12,110 nt of DNA from Lustribacter sp049512335 (GCA_049512335.1 JBEKXE010000136.1:1-12110); one strand, 5' to 3'; shown: positions 1 to 5,364, counted from the first letter of the stretch. Numbers and translations are program-made. Notes: generated by a model from the sequence alone, not told the origin.

Positions 1-1
1 A

Positions 2-139
2 CACAATAACGTTCAGGATATTGGGCTACTACTTTACAGTCGCAACATGGGCTATTACATGTTCCCGTTTGAAATCGCCTCCCTTCTACTTCTGGTCGCG
101 GTTATCGGCGCCGTAGTAATGGCGAAGCGGAGGGTGTAA
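2..139 (+). CDS. nuoJ: NADH-quinone oxidoreductase subunit J, C-terminal end (partial)
   Basis: This is the last 45 codons of a membrane subunit of respiratory complex I, which couples NADH oxidation to proton transfer across the cytoplasmic membrane. Reading from base 2 to the TAA at 137-139 gives a peptide that ends in a hydrophobic helix. It contains PFEIASLLLLVAVIGAVV followed by a positively charged tail, AKRRV. The phrase FEIASLLLLVA..GAVV is typical of the final transmembrane helix of NuoJ. The 5' part lies outside the window. The stop is 2 nt before nuoK, the normal operon order J-K-L. G+C content is much lower here than in the rest of the window. The identification rests on the C-terminal motif and on the neighbour. 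Confidence 0.88.
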   Translation, partial: HNNVQDIGLLLYSRNMGYYMFPFEIASLLLLVAVIGAVVMAKRRV

Positions 140-141
140 GA

Positions 142-447
142 ATGCTGGATATTGGAATTACGCACTACCTAGTGGTTGCCGCCATACTCTTCCTTATCGG
201 AATGGTCGGCGTCATTACCCGCCGCAACGTAATGATTATCTTCATGTCCATTGAGCTCATGTTGAGCTCCGTGAACCTGAACCTGGTTGCATTCTCCCGT
301 CTGTACGGATTGCATGGACAAGTCTTCTCTCTTTTCATTGCATGCGACGCCGCCGCTGAAGCTGCGGTGGGTTTGGGAATCCTGATCGCCTTCTTCCGTA
401 ACCGCGCGACGGTGAATATGGACGAAGTGGATCTGCTGAAGGGCTAA
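142..447 (+). CDS. nuoK: NADH-quinone oxidoreductase subunit K
   Basis: This is a complete 101-residue membrane subunit of complex I, the usual NuoK length. Three hydrophobic helices are visible, at about residues 8-25, 30-52 and 61-85. Glu38 (in SIELMLSSVNLN) and Glu73 (in AAAEAAVGLGI) correspond to the conserved membrane glutamates that take part in proton translocation in known NuoK proteins. The ATG follows a GGAGGG ribosome-binding site at 129-134 with 7 nt spacing and starts 2 nt after nuoJ, so translation is probably coupled. Asp69 just before the second glutamate (ACDAAAE) sits where I would expect a hydrophobic residue in most homologues; whether it is common in this lineage I cannot say. 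The family assignment is secure. Confidence 0.95.
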   Translation: MLDIGITHYLVVAAILFLIGMVGVITRRNVMIIFMSIELMLSSVNLNLVAFSRLYGLHGQVFSLFIACDAAAEAAVGLGILIAFFRNRATVNMDEVDLLKG

Positions 448-483
448 GCGGCACAAACCGCCGTAGGAATACTGAGAGCTGAA

Positions 484-600
484 ATGTTTTTTCTTGAGAA
501 AATCTGGATCGTACCGCTGATGCCGGCCGCAGGCGCGGCACTCATGCTGCTTTTGGGACGGCGGTTGGCGAAGCCGTTGGTGAACCCTTCTTCGAAGTAG
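484..600 (+). pseudogene. nuoL: nuoL, 5' fragment cut off after about 30 recognisable codons
   Basis: The ATG at 484 opens a reading frame 36 nt after nuoK, exactly where nuoL (the ~600-residue antiporter-like subunit of complex I) belongs. Its first residues, WIVPLMPAAGAALMLLLGRRL, match the usual NuoL N-terminal helix pattern of IPLxPxxGA...LLGRRL. The frame then stops at TAG 598-600, giving only 38 residues against about 600 or more expected, and nothing like the antiporter core follows. The loss of homology falls between about 560 and 585, where the base composition changes and a different reading appears on the other strand. This is a break, not a simple point mutation: nuoM and nuoN are also absent downstream. 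A rearrangement or an assembly chimera would both explain it. Confidence 0.75.
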
Positions 601-683
601 GACGGTGACTCGGTCGGGTAGTGGTTGTTGAACCGTTCCTGGGTGTACCCGAACGAGATCGAGTCGCCGATCGCCGGGCTATC
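561..683 (-). pseudogene. Possible SGNH/GDSL hydrolase fragment on the minus strand
   Basis: Reading the minus strand with codons whose lower coordinate is a multiple of 3 gives an uninterrupted, protein-like stretch. It begins PAIGDSISFGYTQERFNN, continues YPTESPSYFEEGF and ends near TNGFA. The G-D-S-[IL]-x-F-G-Y phrase is the Block I motif around the nucleophilic serine of SGNH hydrolases, and the following F...N.YP.ESPS.FE.GF.N.FA pattern also resembles that family. Only this ~40-residue patch is present: both sides turn into other sequence (nuoL on the left, a substrate-binding protein on the right). Third codon positions coincide with those of plus frame 1, so codon bias cannot decide between the strands. 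However, plus frame 1 carries TAG stops at 598 and 619. The motif could be chance, so confidence is moderate. Confidence 0.42.
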
Positions 684-837
684 GTTCGAGGAGGCCCGCG
701 CGCACCTGGGGGATCCCTACCCGTTCGGCGTACGTGCCAACGCTGCGGCGATCGACGCGTTCTTGACGTATTCCCTGGAACAAGCGCTGACCGACCGGCG
801 GGTCGGTATCCAGGACGCGTTTCTCGCCCTCGAATAG
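625..837 (+). pseudogene. ABC importer substrate-binding protein, C-terminal remnant (4,5-dihydroxyphthalate decarboxylase-like fold)
   Basis: Plus frame 1 stays open from the TAG at 619 to the TAG at 835-837. Its end reads GDPYPFGVRANAAAIDAF followed by LTYSLEQALTDRRV. This resembles the conserved C-terminus of periplasmic binding proteins annotated as 4,5-dihydroxyphthalate decarboxylase-like, which ends in a G-x-x-x-[WY]-P-[YF]-G-[IV]-x-x-N...Y-x-x-[EQ]-Q-x-L-T-x-R pattern. Only about the last 50-70 residues of an expected ~300 are present. The recognisable part starts near 684; the bases before that may belong to another fragment. The TTG at 625 is only a nominal start, with no ribosome-binding site. 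It ends 19 nt before the ABC ATPase gene, so it is probably the tail of the binding protein that served that transporter. The substrate cannot be read from it. Confidence 0.55.
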
Positions 838-856
838 CGAACCCGAGGAGACCCTC

Positions 857-1711
857 ATGATCGCTGCGCAAGCGGCACCGGCCAAAATTCGCTTCGAGGA
901 CGTCGGGAAGACGTTCTTGATCCGTACCGGTCCGCTGGTCGCGATCGAGCACATCGACCTCGACATCGCGGCCGGCTCGTTCTTCGTGATCGTCGGACCC
1001 AGCGGCTGCGGCAAGACCACGCTGCTGCGCATGACCGCCGGCCTCGAGACGCCGACGCGCGGCACGATCACGATCGGCCGGGACCGCAGCGACCGGCCCG
1101 CCAACGCGATGATCTTCCAGGGCGACTCGATCTTCCCGTGGATGACGGTGTTCGACAACGCCGCCTACGGCCTGCGCATGCGCAACGCTCCGGCCCGCGA
1201 AATCGACGAGGTCGTCGGACACTTTCTCGCGCGTACCGGGTTGACGAAGTTCGCCAAGGCGTATCCGCACCAGCTCTCGGGCGGCATGAAGCAGCGCGTT
1301 TCGATCGCGCGCGCGTTCGCCAACGATCCCGAAGTCTTGCTGATGGACGAGCCGTTCTCGGCCCTCGACGAGCAGAACAAGACGCTGCTTCAGGAAGAGC
1401 TGCTGCGGATCTGGGAAGAGACGAAGAAGACGGTGTTGTTCATCACGCACAGCGTCGACGAGGCGGTGACGCTGGGCGACAAGATCATGGTCATGACCGC
1501 GCAGCCCGGCCGCGCCAAAGCGATCATCGACGTGCCGTTCCCCCGTCCGCGCAAGGTGCTCGAGTTGCGCGCCACGCCCGAATACGGGGAGCTGGTCTAC
1601 AACATCTGGGGCCAACTGCGCGACGAAGTGCTGGCCGCCCTCCGTACCGCAGCGGAGGCGAGGAACGGACCTGCCGGCGAGGCCGCCGAAGCGGCGGGAG
1701 CGCTGCGGTGA
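857..1711 (+). CDS. NitT/TauT-family ABC transporter ATP-binding protein
   Basis: This is a 284-residue cytoplasmic ATPase of an ABC importer, of the nitrate/sulfonate/taurine (SsuB/TauB-like) type. All nucleotide-binding elements are intact: Walker A GPSGCGKT (47-54), Q-loop Gln88 in IFQGDSIFPW, signature LSGGMKQR (140-147), Walker B VLLMDEPFSALD (160-171) and the H-loop His198 in FITHSVDEAV. The Q-loop phrase F-Q-x-x-x-[LI]-[FL]-P-W is characteristic of the NitT/TauT group. The ATG has a GAGGAGA ribosome-binding site about 8 nt upstream. The stop codon overlaps the GTG start of the permease (GTGA), indicating coupled translation. The substrate is unknown. The binding-protein remnant upstream hints at an aromatic carboxylate or a similar small acid, but that is inference. 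Confidence 0.93.
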   Translation: MIAAQAAPAKIRFEDVGKTFLIRTGPLVAIEHIDLDIAAGSFFVIVGPSGCGKTTLLRMTAGLETPTRGTITIGRDRSDRPANAMIFQGDSIFPWMTVFDNAAYGLRMRNAPAREIDEVVGHFLARTGLTKFAKAYPHQLSGGMKQRVSIARAFANDPEVLLMDEPFSALDEQNKTLLQEELLRIWEETKKTVLFITHSVDEAVTLGDKIMVMTAQPGRAKAIIDVPFPRPRKVLELRATPEYGELVYNIWGQLRDEVLAALRTAAEARNGPAGEAAEAAGALR

Positions 1712-2565
1712 TCGCACCCTCGTCCGAACCCGCCACGTCGCCGGCGCCCGTCGAGGGTGCGGCTTCGATCGTCATTCGCGCGACGCAAACGCGCAAGCGG
1801 ACCCTTTCGCGCGGCAACAACGAGCGCATCATGGGCGTCGTCGCGCCGCTCGGCGTGTTCGTGCTGTGGGAAGTGCTGGCCGACACCCACCTGATCGATA
1901 CGCGCTTTTTTCCGGCGCCGTCGAGCATTGCCGGCACCTTCGGAACGCTGGCCGCCAACGGTCAGCTCGAAGCCAACACGTTCATCAGCCTCGAGCGGCT
2001 CTTCTGGGGCTTTCTGCTGGGCGCCGTACCGGCGCTCGTCATCGGTCTCACGATGGGCCTCTACCGGCCGGTGCGCACGCTCGTCGAGCCGCTGATCCTC
2101 GGCACGTATCCGGTGCCCAAGAGCGCGATCTTGCCGCTGATTTTGCTGATCTTCGGGTTGGGCGAGCCGTCGAAGATCGTCATGGTGGCGATCGGCGTCT
2201 TCTATCCGGTCGTGATCAACACGGTCTCGGGCGTGCTGCAGATTCCGCAGATCTATTTGGATGTCGGGCACAATTTCGGGGCCAGCCGCTGGAAGATGTT
2301 CACCACCATCGCACTGCCGGGCGCGCTTCCGTTCATCATGACCGGGGTCAAGCTGGGCGCCGGGATGGGGCTGATCCTGATCGCGATCGCGGAGATGATC
2401 GGAGCCCAGAGCGGCCTCGGCTACATGATCTGGAACGCCTGGCAGATTCTCTCGGTCAACACGATGTACGTCGGGCTGATCATGATCGCACTGCTGGGCT
2501 TCGTGCTCACCCTGGCAATCAACGAGATCGAGCGGCTGCTCATTCCATCGCGCCAAGACCGCTAA
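1708..2565 (+). CDS. NitT/TauT-family ABC transporter permease
   Basis: This is a 285-residue inner-membrane permease with about six hydrophobic helices (roughly 42-60, 99-117, 131-151, 157-177, 208-232 and 252-276). The EAA-like cytoplasmic loop LDVGHNFGASRWKMF followed by ALPGALPFI, with the invariant Gly191 and the ALP, is the docking site for the ATPase in importer permeases of the SsuC/TauC type. The chosen start is GTG 1708, which overlaps the ATPase stop as GTGA. A longer open frame continues back through the ATPase gene, but it is only an antiparallel-codon artefact there. The first ~40 residues are Ala/Pro/Arg-rich and probably cytosolic. With the ATPase it forms a complete transport core, but the binding protein is present only as a tail fragment. 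The operon appears to end here; a new regulatory region starts at once. Confidence 0.92.
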   Translation: MIAPSSEPATSPAPVEGAASIVIRATQTRKRTLSRGNNERIMGVVAPLGVFVLWEVLADTHLIDTRFFPAPSSIAGTFGTLAANGQLEANTFISLERLFWGFLLGAVPALVIGLTMGLYRPVRTLVEPLILGTYPVPKSAILPLILLIFGLGEPSKIVMVAIGVFYPVVINTVSGVLQIPQIYLDVGHNFGASRWKMFTTIALPGALPFIMTGVKLGAGMGLILIAIAEMIGAQSGLGYMIWNAWQILSVNTMYVGLIMIALLGFVLTLAINEIERLLIPSRQDR

Positions 2566-2572
2566 AGGAGCG

Positions 2573-2602
2573 TTGACCGCGACCGCGGGGATGTGGTACC
2601 GT
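2573..2602 (+). promoter_or_regulatory. Possible promoter of the leader-hom transcript
   Basis: TTGACC at 2573-2578 matches five of six bases of a sigma-70 -35 box. TACCGT at 2597-2602 fits a loose TANNNT -10 element, with 18 nt between them. Transcription would start about 7 nt downstream of the -10, at or very near the A of the leader-peptide ATG at 2609. This would make the leader peptide leaderless, consistent with the absence of a good ribosome-binding site before it. The -10 is weak, and in G+C-rich DNA such matches arise by chance. Confidence 0.35.
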
Positions 2603-2608
2603 CGGCCC

Positions 2609-2692
2609 ATGTCCGCGTTCGGCGCCATTATGACCACGACGATTATGACCATTCCCCTCGGCGAGGGCGAGTGTCGGTCGGTGCTGGTCTAA
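2609..2692 (+). CDS. Ile/Met/Thr-rich attenuation leader peptide of hom
   Basis: This 27-residue reading frame lies directly upstream of the homoserine dehydrogenase gene and just before a terminator hairpin. Its residues 7-15 are I-M-T-T-T-I-M-T-I, nine consecutive codons (2627-2653) for amino acids all made downstream of homoserine. This is the hallmark of a ribosome-sensing leader such as E. coli thrL, whose peptide is likewise packed with Thr and Ile codons. The codons after it encode P-L-G-E-G-E and contain the antiterminator segment. The frame ends at TAA 2690-2692. The start is uncertain: ATG 2609 is preferred, ATG 2591 and TTG 2573 are in the same frame, and none has a well-placed ribosome-binding site. 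The control codons and the hairpins do not depend on which start is used. The peptide itself probably has no other function. Confidence 0.8.
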   Translation: MSAFGAIMTTTIMTIPLGEGECRSVLV

Positions 2693-2728
2693 ACGCGAAC
2701 CACGGCATCAGATCACACGGCCCTCGCC
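2655..2728 (+). promoter_or_regulatory. Antiterminator of the hom attenuator
   Basis: GGCGAGGGC at 2660-2668, inside the leader-peptide frame, is the exact reverse complement of GCCCTCGCC at 2720-2728, which is most of the 5' arm of the terminator. Pairing these two segments gives a 9-bp antiterminator that would destroy the terminator. The same 2663-2667 GAGGG can instead fold back on CCCTC at 2655-2659 (5 bp, 3-nt loop), freeing the downstream arm and allowing termination. This matches the 1:2, 2:3 and 3:4 scheme of classical amino-acid attenuators. A ribosome stalled on the Thr/Ile/Met codons at 2627-2653 would disrupt the 2655 hairpin and favour the antiterminator. The pairings are read from the sequence; their function is inferred. 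Confidence 0.75.
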
Positions 2729-2751
2729 AATCGGCGGGGGCCGTTTTCATT
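2717..2751 (+). terminator. Rho-independent terminator (attenuator) before hom
   Basis: The arms 2717-2728 (ACGGCCCTCGCC) and 2733-2744 (GGCGGGGGCCGT) form a 12-bp stem with a single T-G wobble and a 4-nt AATC loop. They are followed at once by TTTTCATT (2744-2751). This is a strong intrinsic-terminator shape lying 16 nt upstream of the hom start codon, after the leader peptide. Its position between leader and gene, and the exact competition with the upstream segment at 2660-2668, mark it as an attenuator and not merely the end of the ABC operon, although it could serve both. Confidence 0.85.
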
Positions 2752-2767
2752 CCCCGGAGGCTTCCCC

Positions 2768-3847
2768 ATGTCGGCCCTTTCTCTCCACGACTCCCTCGAG
2801 CGCCCGGCGGCGCCGCGGCTCCGTCCCGGCGTCGGTCTGCTCGGCTGCGGGGTCGTGGGCGCCGCGGTTGCGCGGCGGCTGTTGCTCGCCCACCCCGGCC
2901 TCTTGCGGGCTGTCGCGGTTCGGGATCCCGCCAAGGCGCGCGACGTGGACTGGGGGGCCTGGGATGGCGATCCGTTCGCGGTGGTCGACGATCCGAACGT
3001 GAGCGTGGTCGTGGAGTGCATCGGCGGCGTGCGGCTGGCCCGCGAGCTCGTGCTGCGCGCGATCGCCCACGGCAAGGACGTCGTCACTGCCAACAAGGAG
3101 CTGATCGCGCACGACGGGCCGTGGCTGCGCGCGTTCGCCGCACGCACCGGGGCGACGCTGCACTACGAGGCGTCCGTAGGCGGAGCGATTCCGATTCTGC
3201 GCGCGCTGGAAACCTCGCTCGCCGACGAGCCGGTGCTCGAGGTCGGCGGCGTGGTCAACGGCACGACCAACTTCGTGCTCTCGCAGATGGAGGCCGGCGC
3301 GAGCTACGGCGACGCGCTGGCCGAAGCCCAGCGCCGCGGGTTCGCCGAAGCCGACCCGCGCAACGACGTCGAGGGGCTCGATGCCGCCCACAAACTCGCC
3401 ATCCTCGCCACCCTGGCTTTCGGCGGGCCGGTGAACCCGGCCGCATTGCCGACGCGCGGCATCAGCGCGATCACCCCGGCCGACGTGGCGCTGGCGGCCG
3501 AACGCGGCTGGCGGCTCAAACTGATCGCGCTGGCGCGCCGCACGGACGGCGGTATTGAAGCTGCGGTGACGCCGGCCTACGTGGCCCGCAGCCACGCCTT
3601 CGCGCGGCCGGACGGCGCCGAGAACGTCGTGCGGGTCGTCGGCGCGAACTCCGGCCCGCTCGAGTTCTTCGGGCTCGGTGCGGGCGGTGCAGCATCGGCC
3701 TCGAGCGTGGTCGGCGACATCATGAACGCGATCGATCTGCGCGCGCGCGGCGTCGCGGCGCACCGCGGCGTCGTCGGCGATCCGCTGACCGTCACCGCGC
3801 TCCGGCTGCCGGTGGTCGGACCGGCAGCTATCCCCCTGTTGACGTAG
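2768..3847 (+). CDS. hom: Homoserine dehydrogenase, without ACT domain
   Basis: Cytoplasmic homoserine dehydrogenase (EC 1.1.1.3) reduces aspartate semialdehyde to homoserine with NAD(P)H, at the branch point to threonine, isoleucine and methionine. The N-terminal Rossmann domain has the dinucleotide motif GLLGCGVVG (23-31) and TANKELIA (107-114). The catalytic/dimerisation domain has VVNGTTNF (162-169) and FAEADPRNDVEGLDAAHK (192-209), with Asp205 and Lys209 at the positions of the catalytic pair known in yeast Hom6. At 359 residues it ends right after the homoserine dehydrogenase domain and lacks the ~80-residue C-terminal ACT domain of the common ~430-residue bacterial form. The ATG has a GGAGG ribosome-binding site at 2756-2760 with 7 nt spacing. 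The gene stands alone, with no thrC or thrB beside it, and its 3' end overlaps the convergent minus-strand gene by 20 bp. Confidence 0.95.
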   Translation: MSALSLHDSLERPAAPRLRPGVGLLGCGVVGAAVARRLLLAHPGLLRAVAVRDPAKARDVDWGAWDGDPFAVVDDPNVSVVVECIGGVRLARELVLRAIAHGKDVVTANKELIAHDGPWLRAFAARTGATLHYEASVGGAIPILRALETSLADEPVLEVGGVVNGTTNFVLSQMEAGASYGDALAEAQRRGFAEADPRNDVEGLDAAHKLAILATLAFGGPVNPAALPTRGISAITPADVALAAERGWRLKLIALARRTDGGIEAAVTPAYVARSHAFARPDGAENVVRVVGANSGPLEFFGLGAGGAASASSVVGDIMNAIDLRARGVAAHRGVVGDPLTVTALRLPVVGPAAIPLLT

Positions 3848-5147
3848 TCGGGGCGCCCTCGGGGCGGGCTTGGCTCCCGCCTTCGACCAGCTGCGAGAGG
3901 TTGGCGAGCCGCTCGATGATCTCGGCTTCATTCTCGTTGCGCGGTTCCATCGGCGAGAGGCCGCGATCTTCGCGCAAAGCCGAGCGGTGCTGGCTATAGA
4001 GCTCTTCGGCTTTGTCCTGATTGCGCCAACACGCTTTGAAGTGGTCGGCGACGCGGAACGCGGTGCCGTTGTCGTTGCGTTTGAGTTTCGCCGCGACCGT
4101 TCCAGCCACCGAGTAGACGTCGAACACGCAGTTGCGCAGCGGATCGAGCCGCGGATCGTAGCTGAGCAGCGACTCGTTCTTCTCGAGATCGCGCAGCTGG
4201 AAATACGACAGCTTGCCGAAGCGCGCGACCTTGGCGATGATCGCGCCCATGATCGGCAGCTCGGTCGGGACGAGCTTCTGCTCCGCCATCGCGCGGTCGC
4301 GCTGTTCCTCGTCGGTGACGACGCCGCGTTCCAAGCGTTTGGCGTAATCGGCGCGCTCTTTCTTCACCGCTTCGATACGCTTGAAGAGCGGCTTGATTTC
4401 CGGACGTTCGTGGAACTCGTTGATCCCGGCCTCGGTCTCCATGGCCTTCTTGATCGACTCTTCCTTGAGGTAGATCGCGCGTTTCATCTGGTCGTCGAGT
4501 TGGCCGAGTTGTTCCTCACGTTTGCGCATGGCGTTGCGCAATTCGGTCAGTGCTTCGGCGGCGACGAACGCGGCCCGATACAGTTTTCCGGCGCGGCCGA
4601 AGGAGAAAAGGTTCTCCCAGAATGTTGGCGGGTTGACGCCGCGCTTGTCGACGTGAATCGGGTAGGCCGACGCATACTGCCGGGTGGTGACCATCGCGGT
4701 TGCGCGGCGCTCGTCCTCGAAGGTGCGGCCGTTCTTTATCTCGCGCTGCAGCGTCTCACGCTTTTGCGCGAACGACGTGTGAATGGCGGTTTCGGCCGAC
4801 GCGATCTGCTGCCGTTCGTAGCGGCGCTTCGCGTCGTCGTACATCTCGAGGTCTTTGGTGTCTTTGGCGAAGTCCGGGATCGTGTAGGGGACCGCTGCGA
4901 GGCCGCCGGGCGGGACGTTCGTGGCCTCGTCGTCGCGCAGGCTCAGCGAGCGCGTTACCTGCGGCGGCTCGCTTTCGAGCGCCGGCGGCTCTTCGTCGGC
5001 TAGGAGGCTGAGGGTCTCTCCCGCACCGAACGCGCCGTCGAACGCATCGGCAGCCGTGTCGGATTCGGCTTCGCCGCTGGGCGAGGAAGCAATGGACGAA
5101 TCCGCCTCGTCGGCGCCGTCGCCGAAGCTTTCAAAGAGACGGGACAA
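3828..5147 (-). CDS. Hypothetical protein, coiled-coil rich with acidic N-terminus
   Basis: I do not recognise a family for this 439-residue product. Residues 1-80 are acidic, Ser/Ala-rich and probably disordered. Residues 95-150 and 195-295 are charged Lys/Glu/Arg-rich heptad-like helices, for example AEALTELRNAMRKREEQL near 197. The C-terminal third (300-425) looks folded, with motifs such as FGKLSYFQLRDLEKN and FRVADHFKACWRNQDKAEEL. There is no signal peptide, membrane helix or known catalytic motif; the only cysteines are 340 and 373. The start is TTG at 5147, the first possible start after an in-frame stop at 5196-5198, and no clear ribosome-binding site precedes it. The amino-acid make-up is natural on this strand, while the long opposite-strand frame is Val/Leu/Arg-rich as expected of an antisense shadow. 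It is convergent with hom and divergent from the envelope operon. Confidence 0.75.
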   Translation of the reverse strand: MSRLFESFGDGADEADSSIASSPSGEAESDTAADAFDGAFGAGETLSLLADEEPPALESEPPQVTRSLSLRDDEATNVPPGGLAAVPYTIPDFAKDTKDLEMYDDAKRRYERQQIASAETAIHTSFAQKRETLQREIKNGRTFEDERRATAMVTTRQYASAYPIHVDKRGVNPPTFWENLFSFGRAGKLYRAAFVAAEALTELRNAMRKREEQLGQLDDQMKRAIYLKEESIKKAMETEAGINEFHERPEIKPLFKRIEAVKKERADYAKRLERGVVTDEEQRDRAMAEQKLVPTELPIMGAIIAKVARFGKLSYFQLRDLEKNESLLSYDPRLDPLRNCVFDVYSVAGTVAAKLKRNDNGTAFRVADHFKACWRNQDKAEELYSQHRSALREDRGLSPMEPRNENEAEIIERLANLSQLVEGGSQARPEGAPTTSTGG

Positions 5148-5364
5148 GCCGCTACCGAAACGCCTCGGCGCGGCCGTCGGTTCGGCGCACCCAGCTTACC
5201 ACGGCAGAAATGTCGTTCCGTAAACGCACGGTTGACGCCTTTCCTTTTGTGCTCGGAATCATCCCACTCTTGGCCCCAGGCCAACGTGAAGCGGCGAGCG
5301 CGCGAGCATCCCTAGCCGGAGCAGAGTAGAGCGTCGTTGGCATGGCGAATGTGGAGATCCCAAC
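5148..5364. other. Intergenic region between divergent genes
   Basis: These 217 bases separate the minus-strand hypothetical gene from the GerMN gene and must contain the 5' signals of both. The only box-like element I see is TTGACG at 5232-5237 on the plus strand, with no acceptable -10 at 16-18 nt (the bases there read GGAATC). The area around 5225-5260 is slightly less G+C-rich than its surroundings. The small open frames here have no ribosome-binding sites and no protein-like composition. I call no promoter. Confidence 0.5.

Noticed and set aside
1138..1707. Upstream extension of the permease frame through the ATPase gene
   Set aside because: The extension is Arg/Ala-rich and without motif, while the permease proper begins at GTG 1708, which overlaps the ATPase stop in the usual GTGA manner.
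542..1717. 391-codon minus-strand open frame across the ABC ATPase gene
   Set aside because: The opposite strand encodes a complete ATPase with every nucleotide-binding motif; the minus product is Arg/Gly/Asp-rich shadow sequence.
2717..2751. Hairpin considered only as the terminator of the upstream ABC operon
   Set aside because: It lies 150 bp after the permease stop, behind a leader peptide, and competes exactly with an upstream segment, so attenuation of hom is the better explanation, though it may also end read-through from upstream.
2566..2767. Riboswitch (for example a SAM or lysine aptamer) upstream of hom
   Set aside because: No conserved aptamer core was recognisable; the leader peptide with control codons and the simple alternative hairpins explain the region more economically.
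2593..3558. 321-codon plus-strand frame overlapping the leader and hom
   Set aside because: It is Arg/Gly/Ala-rich with no domain; hom in the other frame has all catalytic motifs and a good ribosome-binding site, and the leader frame has the control codons.
3870..5003. 377-codon open frame on the plus strand opposite the hypothetical gene
   Set aside because: It is rich in Val/Leu/Arg/Ala without motifs, the mirror of a Lys/Glu-rich helical protein. The minus strand gives the natural composition and a better boundary with hom.
5152..5343. 63-codon minus-strand frame in the intergenic region, possibly a small protein
   Set aside because: No ribosome-binding site, no protein-like pattern, and its 3' end runs up to the start of the neighbouring gene; nothing beyond openness supports it.
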